Shown here: piece by piece, positions 46,878 through 54,826 of the stretch
How positions within the stretch are numbered: position 1 is the first letter of the stretch
How the letters are laid out: every line of letters starts with the position of its first letter
Source: CAIWHR01 sp963717695
GTDB taxonomy: Bacteria; Pseudomonadota; Gammaproteobacteria; Burkholderiales; Casimicrobiaceae
Assembly (NCBI GenBank): GCA_963717695.1
Contig: CAVQWR010000006.1
Coordinates: 124,001 to 188,000 of the forward strand
Reading direction: 5' to 3'
DNA: 64,000 nucleotides
Notes under the pieces: generated by a model
Database searches by the model: none
What the model was told of the DNA's origin: nothing
What the model saw: only the letters and a program-made list of their open reading frames with translations
Made by a program: the position numbers and the translations under genes

Positions 46878-48101
46878 TCAGCGCCTGCTGAGCTCTTCGA
46901 TCGTCCAGCCGGTTTCGCGCAGTCCCTCGCGGGCGCGTGCCGACGCGAGGCCGGTCACGTGTATCCCTCGTTTCGCAACGCCTGATTCGCGGCGCTCCGC
47001 GAACGAACGCACGGGCTCGGTCCACACGACGTAGTCGACCGGCGCGGGAACGATGATGCGTCCGGCGCGCGTGTGCGCAACCATGATCCTGCCGGCGATC
47101 TCGAGCGCCACCACCGGATCGCGCTCGGTGCCGACGCGACGCGCCATGTCGACCGCGTTACGCAGGTACCGCGCTTCGCTTTCGCTCGCAACTCCGCCGG
47201 CCAGTGCCACGACGCCCGCGCGGTTCGAAGCGTCCGGCATCTGCGCGAGCGCGTCGACGAACGGCACTGACAGCGTCGGCGTGAACCAGCGGTTGGTGAC
47301 GAACGCACGCACCGTTTCGGCACCGATGCCCATTGCGGCGAGCTTCTGCTCGTGGAGCGTGCGGATGTCCGCCGGCGACTTGTCCCAGACGAGGTTGCTG
47401 ACCGTTGCGGTGGCGGAGATCGCGGTGGCGACACCCGCGGTCGACACGGCAAGCGCGACGTCGAGCGAGACGCCGCCCGCGACCGCGGCCTTGGCGAGAT
47501 CGTCGAGCTGTTTCGCCAGCACCGGATTCGTCGTGTAGGGATCGGCGCCGGCCTGCTTCGCGATCTTGCGTTTCGCCGCGTTGACACCGAGCGCGTCCAT
47601 CGCCGCACCCTCCACGCCGCTGCCTGCCGTTGCGCCACTGCTGTTGTTCTCCGTCGCGCGCTCGAGCGTCGTCGCTGCCGACTGAAAGAAGCGGCCGACC
47701 CCTGCCGGAATGCCGGAAATCGTCTGGACCGGATTGGTCACCGCCTGACCGATTGCCGCGCCGGTCTTCAGCGCCGACGCGGCGAGGGCGTCGGCAAACA
47801 CGCCGGTCTGGCTCAACTGGCCGAGGCGCGCGATCGCAGCGAGCTCGGACACGCGGATTGCAAGCATTTCCACACCGTCGGCATTGAACGTTCCCGCCGG
47901 CGCGCGCACCACGAACTGCCCCATGTAACCGACGATCGGGACGGACGTATCGATCGTGTAGCCCGTGCCGTTCAGCACGTCCGCGGGTGCCAGCATCGCC
48001 GCCTCGACGGTCGGCATGGGTTCGATCGGCGGCAGCACGGCCGCGTGGACAATGATTGCGTTGGGGAGGAGCCCGAGCAGCAGCAGACGACGGAGCCACA
48101 T
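46878..48101 (-). CDS. Secreted protein of unknown function
   Basis: 407 residues from ATG 48101 (MWLRRLLLLGLLPNAIIVHA, a signal peptide). The frame is open to 48335, but that extension is low-complexity and basic. The mature protein has three visible parts: an N-terminal block with IDTSVPIVGYMGQFVVRAPA; a middle, Ala-rich helical block with LKTGAAIGQAVTNPVQTISG and IPAGVGRFFQSAATTLERAT; and a C-terminal block, MARRVGTERDPVVALEIAGR, ending AREGLRETGWTIEELSRR. No catalytic motif or Cys is visible. Codon use and clean frame show it is a real gene. I do not recognise the family. Confidence 0.7.
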   Translation of the reverse strand: MWLRRLLLLGLLPNAIIVHAAVLPPIEPMPTVEAAMLAPADVLNGTGYTIDTSVPIVGYMGQFVVRAPAGTFNADGVEMLAIRVSELAAIARLGQLSQTGVFADALAASALKTGAAIGQAVTNPVQTISGIPAGVGRFFQSAATTLERATENNSSGATAGSGVEGAAMDALGVNAAKRKIAKQAGADPYTTNPVLAKQLDDLAKAAVAGGVSLDVALAVSTAGVATAISATATVSNLVWDKSPADIRTLHEQKLAAMGIGAETVRAFVTNRWFTPTLSVPFVDALAQMPDASNRAGVVALAGGVASESEARYLRNAVDMARRVGTERDPVVALEIAGRIMVAHTRAGRIIVPAPVDYVVWTEPVRSFAERRESGVAKRGIHVTGLASARAREGLRETGWTIEELSRR

Positions 48102-48415
48102 GATGGACGGTCTTTCGGATAGTTTATTTGGGAGCGCCGGACGAGGGCGGGCGACGGGCATCGCCCGCGGAACGAATCGCGCCGCCGGGATGCGCTTGTC
48201 GGCAATGGAAGTCCGGGAGCGTATCACGGCAAGGCGACCGACATTCCCCGGGGGACGCGAGGACGCGTTTGGCGCAGCCGCGACGCGCGAGCTATGATGC
48301 GCCCGCGCGCGGCATTCATTGCGCGACGATGACAACCATCCTTTCGCGAGTGCGCGGCAACGCCATCGAAGGAGCGCCGGGTGCCTGCGGGACTGTTGCC
48401 TTGCACCGCCCTGCG
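48102..48415. other. Divergent intergenic region upstream of ampD
   Basis: About 310 bases between divergent genes. Open frames cross it because of the high GC, but none shows conserved residues. It presumably carries both promoters; no good hexamers stand out. Confidence 0.4.
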
Positions 48416-49003
48416 ATGACGCCGATGTCGACGAAGTTTTCCGTGCGCACCCGTCTTGCGATCGACGAGCGCGGCGTCGCGAATCTCGCGCGGCAGGTGC
48501 GCTCGCCGAACCACGATGCGCGTCCTCCCGGCGCCGAGGTCACGCTGCTGGTGATCCACGGCATCTCGCTGCCGCCGGGCGAGTTCGGCGGCGACGGCGT
48601 GCTTCGCCTGTTCACCAATCGGCTCGACCCGGGGCAGCACCCTTACTATGCGAGCATCGCGGCGCTGCGCGTCTCCGCGCACTTCCTCGTCCGCCGGGAC
48701 GGCGCGCTGATCCAGTTCGTGTCCTGCAACGACCGCGCGTGGCACGCCGGAACATCGGCGTGGAAGGGGCGGGAGCGCTGCAACGACTACTCGGTCGGCG
48801 TCGAGCTCGAAGGGACGGACGCGACGCCCTACGCCGCCGCGCAGTACACGATGCTCGCGCGACTCACGCGCGCGCTCCGGCGCCGCTACCCGATCGCCGA
48901 CATCGTGGGTCACAGCGACATCGCTCCCGGACGCAAGACCGATCCCGGCCCTTCGTTCGACCGGGCCCGCTTCACGCGGCTGCTGTCGCCCCGCACACGC
49001 TGA
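48416..49003 (+). CDS. ampD: 1,6-anhydro-N-acetylmuramyl-L-alanine amidase
   Basis: Cytoplasmic zinc amidase recycling cell-wall muropeptides. About 195 residues from ATG 48416 (48425 also possible). SPNHDARPPGAEVTLLVIHG contains the first zinc His, and FGGDGVLRLFTNRLDPGQHP follows. VSAHFLVRRDGALIQFVSCN and RAWHAGTSAWKGRERCNDYS are the AmpD core. IVGHSDIAPGRKTDPGPSFD supplies the second His and the Asp ligand, as well as the catalytic Lys. Loss of such enzymes can derepress beta-lactamases where ampR-ampC exist; neither is in the window. Confidence 0.95.
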   Translation: MTPMSTKFSVRTRLAIDERGVANLARQVRSPNHDARPPGAEVTLLVIHGISLPPGEFGGDGVLRLFTNRLDPGQHPYYASIAALRVSAHFLVRRDGALIQFVSCNDRAWHAGTSAWKGRERCNDYSVGVELEGTDATPYAAAQYTMLARLTRALRRRYPIADIVGHSDIAPGRKTDPGPSFDRARFTRLLSPRTR

Positions 49004-49098
49004 TCGCAGACCAGGCGAGAAGGCCGCCGGCGCTTCGGCGCGACGCGCCGGGCACGCCGGCAGGTGTCGCCAGAGGATTCGTGATAAAATAGTGGGTT

Positions 49099-49662
49099 AT
49101 GCAGTTTCTGGTCGATTACCTGCCGCTCATCCTGTTCTTCGTTGCCTTCAAGTGGCAGGGGATCTATTTCGCCACCGCCGTGGCGATCGCCGCCTCGATC
49201 GTCCAGATCCTCTACCTTCACTTTCGCCGCGGCAAGGTCGGGGTGGTCAACTGGCTCTCGCTTGCGATCATCGCCGTCTTCGGCGGGGCGACGCTGCTGC
49301 TGCAGGACGAGCAGTTCATCAAATGGAAGCCGACGGTGCTCTACGGTCTCTTCGGGACCATCCTCGCCGTCGGCCGGATCGGCTTCGGGCGCAATCTCAT
49401 CGCAACCCTCATGCCCGGCATTTCCCTGCCCGAAGCCGTCCTCAACCGCCTGACGTGGGCGTGGGTCGCGTTCTTCGCGTTCATGGCTGCCGCCAACTGG
49501 TACGTCGCGTTTCGGTACGCGCCCTCCGCCTGCGGCACACCCGAATGTGCGACCGCCCTGTGGGTGAACTTCAAGGTCTGGGGCGGCATGGGCCTTTTCC
49601 TTCTGTTTGCGCTGGCGCAGGGCATCGCGCTTTCGCGCTACGTGCGCGAGGAGGCCTCGTGA
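49099..49662 (+). CDS. yciB: Septation protein A / inner membrane protein YciB
   Basis: 187 residues, intact, with about five membrane helices. MQFLVDYLPLILFFVAFKWQ and LLLQDEQFIKWKPTVLYGLF are signature segments, as is GRNLIATLMPGISLPEAVLN. Needed for normal septation or envelope synthesis in other proteobacteria. Its stop overlaps the GTG of the BolA gene, and the three genes yciB, BolA gene and parvulin gene form one overlapping unit. Confidence 0.95.
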   Translation: MQFLVDYLPLILFFVAFKWQGIYFATAVAIAASIVQILYLHFRRGKVGVVNWLSLAIIAVFGGATLLLQDEQFIKWKPTVLYGLFGTILAVGRIGFGRNLIATLMPGISLPEAVLNRLTWAWVAFFAFMAAANWYVAFRYAPSACGTPECATALWVNFKVWGGMGLFLLFALAQGIALSRYVREEAS

Positions 49663-49973
49663 GCACCCTTGCGGCGAGGGACGTTCCGGCCGCGCTTCGC
49701 ACGCGGCTCGCGACGCTGGCCCCGACGGTCGTCGAGATCGTCGACGACAGTGCGCGCCACGCCGGTCACGCCGGCGCCGCAGGGGGTGCCGGGCACTTTT
49801 CGCTGCTGATCGTGTCAGAGGTCTTTTCCGGAATGCCACGGCTCGCCCGGCACCAGCGGGTGCTACGCGACGTTGCCGATCTCCTGCCGCATCCGATTCA
49901 CGCGCTCTCCATCAAGGCGCTCGCGCCGGAAGAATTCAACCTGTCTCCAACCACAAAGGACGCACTACGATGA
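49659..49973 (+). CDS. BolA family protein
   Basis: 104 residues from GTG 49659, overlapping the yciB stop. GHFSLLIVSEVFSGMPRLAR, RHQRVLRDVADLLPHPIHAL and SIKALAPEEF are the class II KH-like BolA fold. BolA proteins work with monothiol glutaredoxins in iron-sulfur handling or act as regulators; which applies here is unknown. ATGATGA links it to the next gene. Confidence 0.92.
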   Translation: MSTLAARDVPAALRTRLATLAPTVVEIVDDSARHAGHAGAAGGAGHFSLLIVSEVFSGMPRLARHQRVLRDVADLLPHPIHALSIKALAPEEFNLSPTTKDALR

Positions 49974-50776
49974 TGAAGAAATCGTTGACCCTCGCCGTGA
50001 TGACCGCGCTTGTCGCGCTCGCCGGCGTTTCCGCGGTCGCGCAGGACAAGGCGGCGGCTCCCGCGAAGGCCGCGGCGGCCCCCGCAAGCAAGCAGCTCTA
50101 CTCGCAGGCGACGTACGACTTCCTGCTGAAGAGCGCGCTCGCCTCGGGACAGCCCGATTCGCCCGAGCTCAAGAACCAGATCAAGGACGAGCTCAACATG
50201 CGCGAGCTGCTGGTGCGCGAGGCGAAGAAGAAGGGGCTCGACAAGAACCCCGACGTCAAGGTCCAGATGGATATCCAGTCGCAGACCGTGCTGGTCAACG
50301 CGACCATCGCCGACTGGATCAAGGCGAACCCGATCACCGACGCCGAGCTCCACAAGGAATACGACGCCATCAAGGCCCAGTGGGGCGAGAAGGAATACAA
50401 GGTCCGCCACATCCTGGTCGATAAGGAAGACGAGGCGAAGGACATCATCGCCGAGCTGCAGAAGGGCACGAAGTTCGAGTCGCTCGCCACGCGCTCCAAG
50501 GATCCGGGCTCGAAGGACAAGGGCGGCGACCTCGACTGGAACGCGCCCGGCAACTTCGTGAAGCCGTTCAGCGAGGCGATGGTCAAGCTGCCGAAGGGCA
50601 AGTTCACCGCGCAGCCGGTTCAGACCCAGTTCGGCTGGCACGTGATCGAGGTCGACGACATCCGTGACGCCAAGATCCCGCCGTTCGACGACGTGAAGGC
50701 GCAGCTGCAGCAGAAGGTGCAGCGCCAGAAGGTCGAGGGGTACATGAAGGAGCTGAAGGCGAAGAACGGCGTCTGA
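49970..50776 (+). CDS. Periplasmic parvulin-type peptidyl-prolyl isomerase
   Basis: 268 residues, intact. Signal peptide MMKKSLTLAVMTALVALAGV ending near AVAQ, an Ala/Lys/Pro linker, a SurA/PpiD-like helical N-domain (LNMRELLVREAKKKGLDKNP), and the rotamase domain YKVRHILVDKEDEAKDIIAE, TRSKDPGSKDKGGDLDW, and VQTQFGWHVIEVDDIRDAKI with the conserved His pair. It would help fold outer-membrane proteins. It is last in the yciB unit and is followed by a strong terminator. Confidence 0.94.
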   Translation: MMKKSLTLAVMTALVALAGVSAVAQDKAAAPAKAAAAPASKQLYSQATYDFLLKSALASGQPDSPELKNQIKDELNMRELLVREAKKKGLDKNPDVKVQMDIQSQTVLVNATIADWIKANPITDAELHKEYDAIKAQWGEKEYKVRHILVDKEDEAKDIIAELQKGTKFESLATRSKDPGSKDKGGDLDWNAPGNFVKPFSEAMVKLPKGKFTAQPVQTQFGWHVIEVDDIRDAKIPPFDDVKAQLQQKVQRQKVEGYMKELKAKNGV

Positions 50777-50828
50777 GCACCGATTCCCCGGCCCGCCGCA
50801 TGATCCCGCGGCGGCTGCGGACGCACGA

Positions 50829-50862
50829 AAGGAGCAGGCGGCGACGCCTGCTCCTTTTTTTG
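50829..50862 (+). terminator. Terminator of the yciB-parvulin operon
   Basis: AGGAGCAGGCG-GCGA-CGCCTGCTCCT followed by seven T, 53 bases after the parvulin gene. Confidence 0.93.
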
Positions 50863-51009
50863 GGCGACGGGTGGGTCCGATCGGCGGCGGCGCGCGCGAG
50901 CGCGATGCTATCCTTACGCCGCGGTCGGAAAGGCTCCGCAGCGCTGACGTGAGAGCCCCGCGCGGACCATCGTGCCGCCACTGCGGTCGAGCCACTCCAG
51001 GAGGAGCGC

Positions 51010-51474
51010 ATGGCGATGATTCGCCACCCGAAGGATTTCTACGCCGGCGTCCTTTTCATCGGATTCGGCGTCGCGGCCATCGTGCTCGCCTCCCAGTATC
51101 AGCTCGGCACGGCGGCCAAGATGGGCCCGGGGTATTTCCCGCGCGGCCTTGGATTCCTCCTCTCGATCCTGGGCGCTGCGCTCGTGCTCCGCTCGGTCCG
51201 GATCCGCGGAAGCGCAATCCCCCCGTGGAACTGGCGCTCGACGTGCGTCATCCTCGGCAGCGTGGTCCTGTTCGGTCTCGTCGTCGAGAAGCTGGGCCTC
51301 GCCTGCTCGACGCTCGGCCTCATCGTCCTCGCGAGTACCGCGTCGCCTGAATTCCGGCTGAAGGAAGCCGTGCTCTCCGGATTCTTCTTCGCGATCCTCG
51401 CGGTGCTGGTGTTCGTCGCGGGCCTCAACCTGCAGCTCCCGGTGTGGCCGGTGTGGCTGACAGCGCTCGTCTGA
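51010..51474 (+). CDS. tctB: Tripartite tricarboxylate transporter small membrane subunit (TctB family)
   Basis: 154 residues, four membrane helices. FYAGVLFIGFGVAAIVLASQ and GTAAKMGPGYFPRGLGFLLS (the conserved MGPGYFP) define the family. GGAGG precedes ATG 51010. It lies 7 bases before tctA. The pair normally works with a periplasmic TctC receptor, but only a C-terminal fragment of one follows. Confidence 0.94.
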   Translation: MAMIRHPKDFYAGVLFIGFGVAAIVLASQYQLGTAAKMGPGYFPRGLGFLLSILGAALVLRSVRIRGSAIPPWNWRSTCVILGSVVLFGLVVEKLGLACSTLGLIVLASTASPEFRLKEAVLSGFFFAILAVLVFVAGLNLQLPVWPVWLTALV

Positions 51475-51481
51475 GTACGGC

Positions 51482-52987
51482 GTGGATCTGCTGAACCACC
51501 TGGCGCTCGGCTTCGGCGTCGCGCTGACGCCGATCAACCTGATGTATGCGCTCGTCGGCGCGCTACTCGGCACGCTGATCGGCGTGCTGCCCGGCATCGG
51601 CCCCGTCGCAACGATCGCGATGCTGCTGCCGACGACCTACGCGCTGGAGCCCGAGTCGGCACTCATCATGCTGGCCGGCATCTACTACGGCGCGCAGTAC
51701 GGCGGGTCGACGACGTCGATCCTCATCAACATGCCGGGCGAGACGTCGTCCGCGGTGACCTGCCTCGACGGACACCAGATGGCGCTGAAGGGTGAGGCCG
51801 GCGCCGCGCTGGCCATCGCGGCGCTCGGATCGTTCTTCGCCGGCTGCGTGGCGACGGTGTTCGTCGCCGCCTTCTCGCCGCCGCTCTCCGAGCTCGCGCT
51901 CAAGTTCGGCGCCGCCGAATATTTCTCGCTGATGGTGCTGGGGCTGCTCGGTGCCGTGGTGCTGGCGCACGGCTCGCTGCTGAAGGCGATCGCGATGATC
52001 GTCCTCGGGCTCCTGCTCGGCATCGTCGGCACCGACGTCAATTCGGGCGTCACCCGCTTCGCCTTCGGCCTTCCCGAGCTCTCCGACGGCATCGGCGTCG
52101 TCAGCGTCGCCATGGGCCTCTTCGGCTTCGCCGAGATCATCACCAATCTCGAAGGCAAGGAGAAGCGCGAGGTCGTCACGGCAAAGGTGAAGGGGCTGTG
52201 GATCACGAAGGAGCAGTTCCGGCAGGCGTGGCCGGCAGTCCTGCGCGGCACCGGCCTCGGGTCGGTGCTGGGGCTCCTGCCGGGCGGCGGCGCGATGCTC
52301 GCCTCGTTCGCGTCCTACGCCGTGGAAAAGAAGGTCGCCGACGATCCGAGCCGGTTCGGCAAGGGCGCGATCCAGGGGGTCGCGGGACCGGAGTCCGCCA
52401 ACAATGCCGGCGCGCAGACGTCGTTCATTCCACTGTTGACGCTCGGCATCCCCGAGAATGCGGTGATGGCGCTGATGGTCGGCGCGATGACGATCCACAA
52501 CATCCAGCCGGGGCCGCAGGTGATGACCAGCAACCCGGCGCTCTTCTGGGGTCTCGTCGCGTCGATGTGGGTGGGCAACCTGATGCTCGTCGTGCTGAAC
52601 CTGCCGCTGATCGGCATCTGGATCAAGCTGCTGCAGGTGCCCTACCGCATTCTCTATCCCGCGATCCTGCTGTTCTGCGGGATCGGCGTCTACACGATCA
52701 ACAATGCAAGCTTCGACGTGATCCAGACCGCGGTGATCGGCCTCCTCGGCGTCGTGTTCGTGAAGCTCGAATGCGAGCCCGCGCCGCTCCTCCTGGGCTT
52801 CGTGCTGGGCCCGATGATGGAGGAGAACCTGCGCCGGGCACTGCTGCTCTCGCGCGGCGATCCGACGGTGTTCGTCACCCGGCCGCTGTCGCTCACGATG
52901 CTGCTGATGGCGGCCGCGCTGCTGCTGCTGATCGTCGTCCCCAACATCCGGCGCCGGCGCGAGAACGTGTTCGCGGAGGAAGCGTGA
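51482..52987 (+). CDS. tctA: Tripartite tricarboxylate transporter large membrane subunit (TctA family)
   Basis: 501 residues from GTG 51482, about twelve membrane helices, intact. GVLPGIGPVATIAMLLPTTY, YYGAQYGGSTTSILINMPGE, and SFIPLLTLGIPENAVMALMV are the two conserved inverted-repeat loops. It forms the carrier for an unidentified carboxylate. Its stop overlaps the GTG of the tctC remnant. Confidence 0.96.
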   Translation: MDLLNHLALGFGVALTPINLMYALVGALLGTLIGVLPGIGPVATIAMLLPTTYALEPESALIMLAGIYYGAQYGGSTTSILINMPGETSSAVTCLDGHQMALKGEAGAALAIAALGSFFAGCVATVFVAAFSPPLSELALKFGAAEYFSLMVLGLLGAVVLAHGSLLKAIAMIVLGLLLGIVGTDVNSGVTRFAFGLPELSDGIGVVSVAMGLFGFAEIITNLEGKEKREVVTAKVKGLWITKEQFRQAWPAVLRGTGLGSVLGLLPGGGAMLASFASYAVEKKVADDPSRFGKGAIQGVAGPESANNAGAQTSFIPLLTLGIPENAVMALMVGAMTIHNIQPGPQVMTSNPALFWGLVASMWVGNLMLVVLNLPLIGIWIKLLQVPYRILYPAILLFCGIGVYTINNASFDVIQTAVIGLLGVVFVKLECEPAPLLLGFVLGPMMEENLRRALLLSRGDPTVFVTRPLSLTMLLMAAALLLLIVVPNIRRRRENVFAEEA

Positions 52988-53175
52988 AGCGCGCGCTCGT
53001 CCTGCTCAATGCGGCGATCAACCGCATACTCTCGACTCCGGAGGTCCAGGCGCGCCTCGCGACGCTGGGCACGCAGGCGGCGGGAGGCACGCCGGAGCAG
53101 TTCGCGGCGATCGTGAAAAGCGAGACCGCAAATTGGTCGAAGGTCGTGCGGGAGTCCGGCGCGCGCGCCGAATGA
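52984..53175 (+). pseudogene. C-terminal remnant of a TctC/Bug-type solute receptor
   Basis: 63 codons from GTG 52984, overlapping the tctA stop. LLNAAINRILSTPEVQARLA, AAGGTPEQFAAIVKSETANW and SKVVRESGARAE match the last 55 or so residues of Bug-family receptors, but nothing of the signal peptide or ligand-binding lobes is present. tctA runs up to it without a gap. It looks like the scar of an internal deletion that removed most of tctC. The short peptide is probably not functional. Confidence 0.8.
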
Positions 53176-53230
53176 CCCGGTCCGCTCGTGACACTCGATC
53201 CCCTCTGATTCACCTTACCGCGTTGAAGCC

Positions 53231-54817
53231 ATGCCCTTTGACTGGAGCACTCCCTACCCTTCCGGACGACAGCCGATCCTTGCGGTGAATGCCGTCGCGA
53301 CGTCGCAGCCGCTCGCGACGCAGGCCGGCATCGCGATGCTGCAGCGAGGCGGAAACGCCGTCGACGCGGCGCTCGCCACCGCGATTGCGCTGACAGTGGT
53401 CGAGCCGTGCAGCAACGGCCTCGGCAGCGACCTGTTCGCGATCGTCTGGGACACGCGCGAGCTCGTCGGACTGAATGCGTCGGGCCGCGCGCCGGCGGCG
53501 GTGTCGCCGCAGCGGTACGCGGGCAGGAAGGAAATCGGTCCGCGCGGCTGGGAGGCCGTCACGATTCCCGGGGCCGTCTCCGGATGGGCCGCGTTGTCGC
53601 AGCGCTTCGGCGCCCTGCCCTTCGGCGACCTCTTCGAGCCGGCCATCCGGTACGCGCGCGACGGCTATCTCGTGTCGCCGGTCGTCGCGGAAAAGTGGGC
53701 GGCGGCGACCACCGTGATCCCGCACGATCTCGGATTCGCCGAGCACTTCCTGCCCCACGGGCGCGCGCCGCGCGCCGGCGAGCGGTTCTCCTGTGCGGCC
53801 ATGGCGGCGAGCCTCGAGGCGATCGCCGCGACGCACGGCAACGCGTTCTATCGCGGCCATCTCGCGCAGGCGATGGCGGCGCACGCCGCCGCGAACGGCG
53901 CGCTGCATACGGCGGCGGATTTCGCCGCGCACGCCGTCGACTGGGTCACGCCGCTCGCCCTCGACTATGCCGGCGCGACGGTGCACGAGATCCCGCCGAA
54001 CGGCCAGGGCATTGCGGCGCAGATGGCGCTCGGCATTCTCCGTCACTTCGACCTTTCAGCGCTGCCGCCCGATTCGGTGGAGTGCCAGCACCTGGAGATC
54101 GAGGCAATGAAGCTCGCCTTCGCCGACGTGCACCGCTACGTCAGCGATCCGCGCACGATGGAAGTGTCCGCCGCGCAGTTGCTGGACGACGCCTACCTCG
54201 CCACACGTGCCCGCCTGATCGATCGCGCGCAGGCGCAGGATTTCGGCCCCGGCGATCCGCCGAAGGGCGGGACCGTGTATCTCTGCGCCGCGGATTCGCG
54301 CGGCATGATGGTGTCGCTGATCCAGTCGAACTACATGGGCTTCGGCTCCGGCGTCGTCGTGCCGGGCACGGGCATCAGCCTGCAGAATCGCGGCGCGGGA
54401 TTTTCGCTCGTCCCGGGCCATCCCAACGAAATCGACGGCGGCAAGCGGCCCTTCCACACGATCATTCCCGGGTTCCTCATGCGGCAGGGCGCACCCCTCG
54501 CGGCGTTCGGCGTGATGGGCGGACCGATCCAGCCGCCCGGTCACGTGCAGACCCTGGTGCGCCTTCTCACGTTCGGGATGAATCCGCAGGCCGCGCTCGA
54601 CGCGCCGCGCTGGAAGGTCAACGGCGGCCTTGCCATCGACCTTGAAGCCAGCGCGCCTGCGGAACTTCGCGCGGGGCTCGCGGCACTTGGCCACCGGCTC
54701 GAAGCCACGCCCGACAGCTACATGGACTTCGGCGCCGGCCAGTTCATCGTCCGCATTGACGGCGGCTACGCCGCTGCCTCCGACCATCGCCGCGATGGCC
54801 AGGCGGCGGGGTTCTAG
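53231..54817 (+). CDS. Gamma-glutamyltransferase family protein
   Basis: 528 residues, intact, Ntn-hydrolase fold. The large part has QPLATQAGIAMLQRGGNAVD and VEPCSNGLGSDLFAIVWDTR. The autocleavage site is PPKGGTVYLCAADSRGMMVS, with the nucleophile Thr followed by Val instead of the Thr-His of classical enzymes. SLIQSNYMGFGSGVVVPGTG, HTIIPGFLMRQGAPLAAFGV and GGPIQPPGHVQTL complete the small part. No signal peptide, so cytoplasmic, unlike the periplasmic glutathione enzyme. It resembles the YwrD-like branch whose substrate is unclear. Confidence 0.9.
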   Translation: MPFDWSTPYPSGRQPILAVNAVATSQPLATQAGIAMLQRGGNAVDAALATAIALTVVEPCSNGLGSDLFAIVWDTRELVGLNASGRAPAAVSPQRYAGRKEIGPRGWEAVTIPGAVSGWAALSQRFGALPFGDLFEPAIRYARDGYLVSPVVAEKWAAATTVIPHDLGFAEHFLPHGRAPRAGERFSCAAMAASLEAIAATHGNAFYRGHLAQAMAAHAAANGALHTAADFAAHAVDWVTPLALDYAGATVHEIPPNGQGIAAQMALGILRHFDLSALPPDSVECQHLEIEAMKLAFADVHRYVSDPRTMEVSAAQLLDDAYLATRARLIDRAQAQDFGPGDPPKGGTVYLCAADSRGMMVSLIQSNYMGFGSGVVVPGTGISLQNRGAGFSLVPGHPNEIDGGKRPFHTIIPGFLMRQGAPLAAFGVMGGPIQPPGHVQTLVRLLTFGMNPQAALDAPRWKVNGGLAIDLEASAPAELRAGLAALGHRLEATPDSYMDFGAGQFIVRIDGGYAAASDHRRDGQAAGF

Positions 54818-54826
54818 CGGGGAGCG

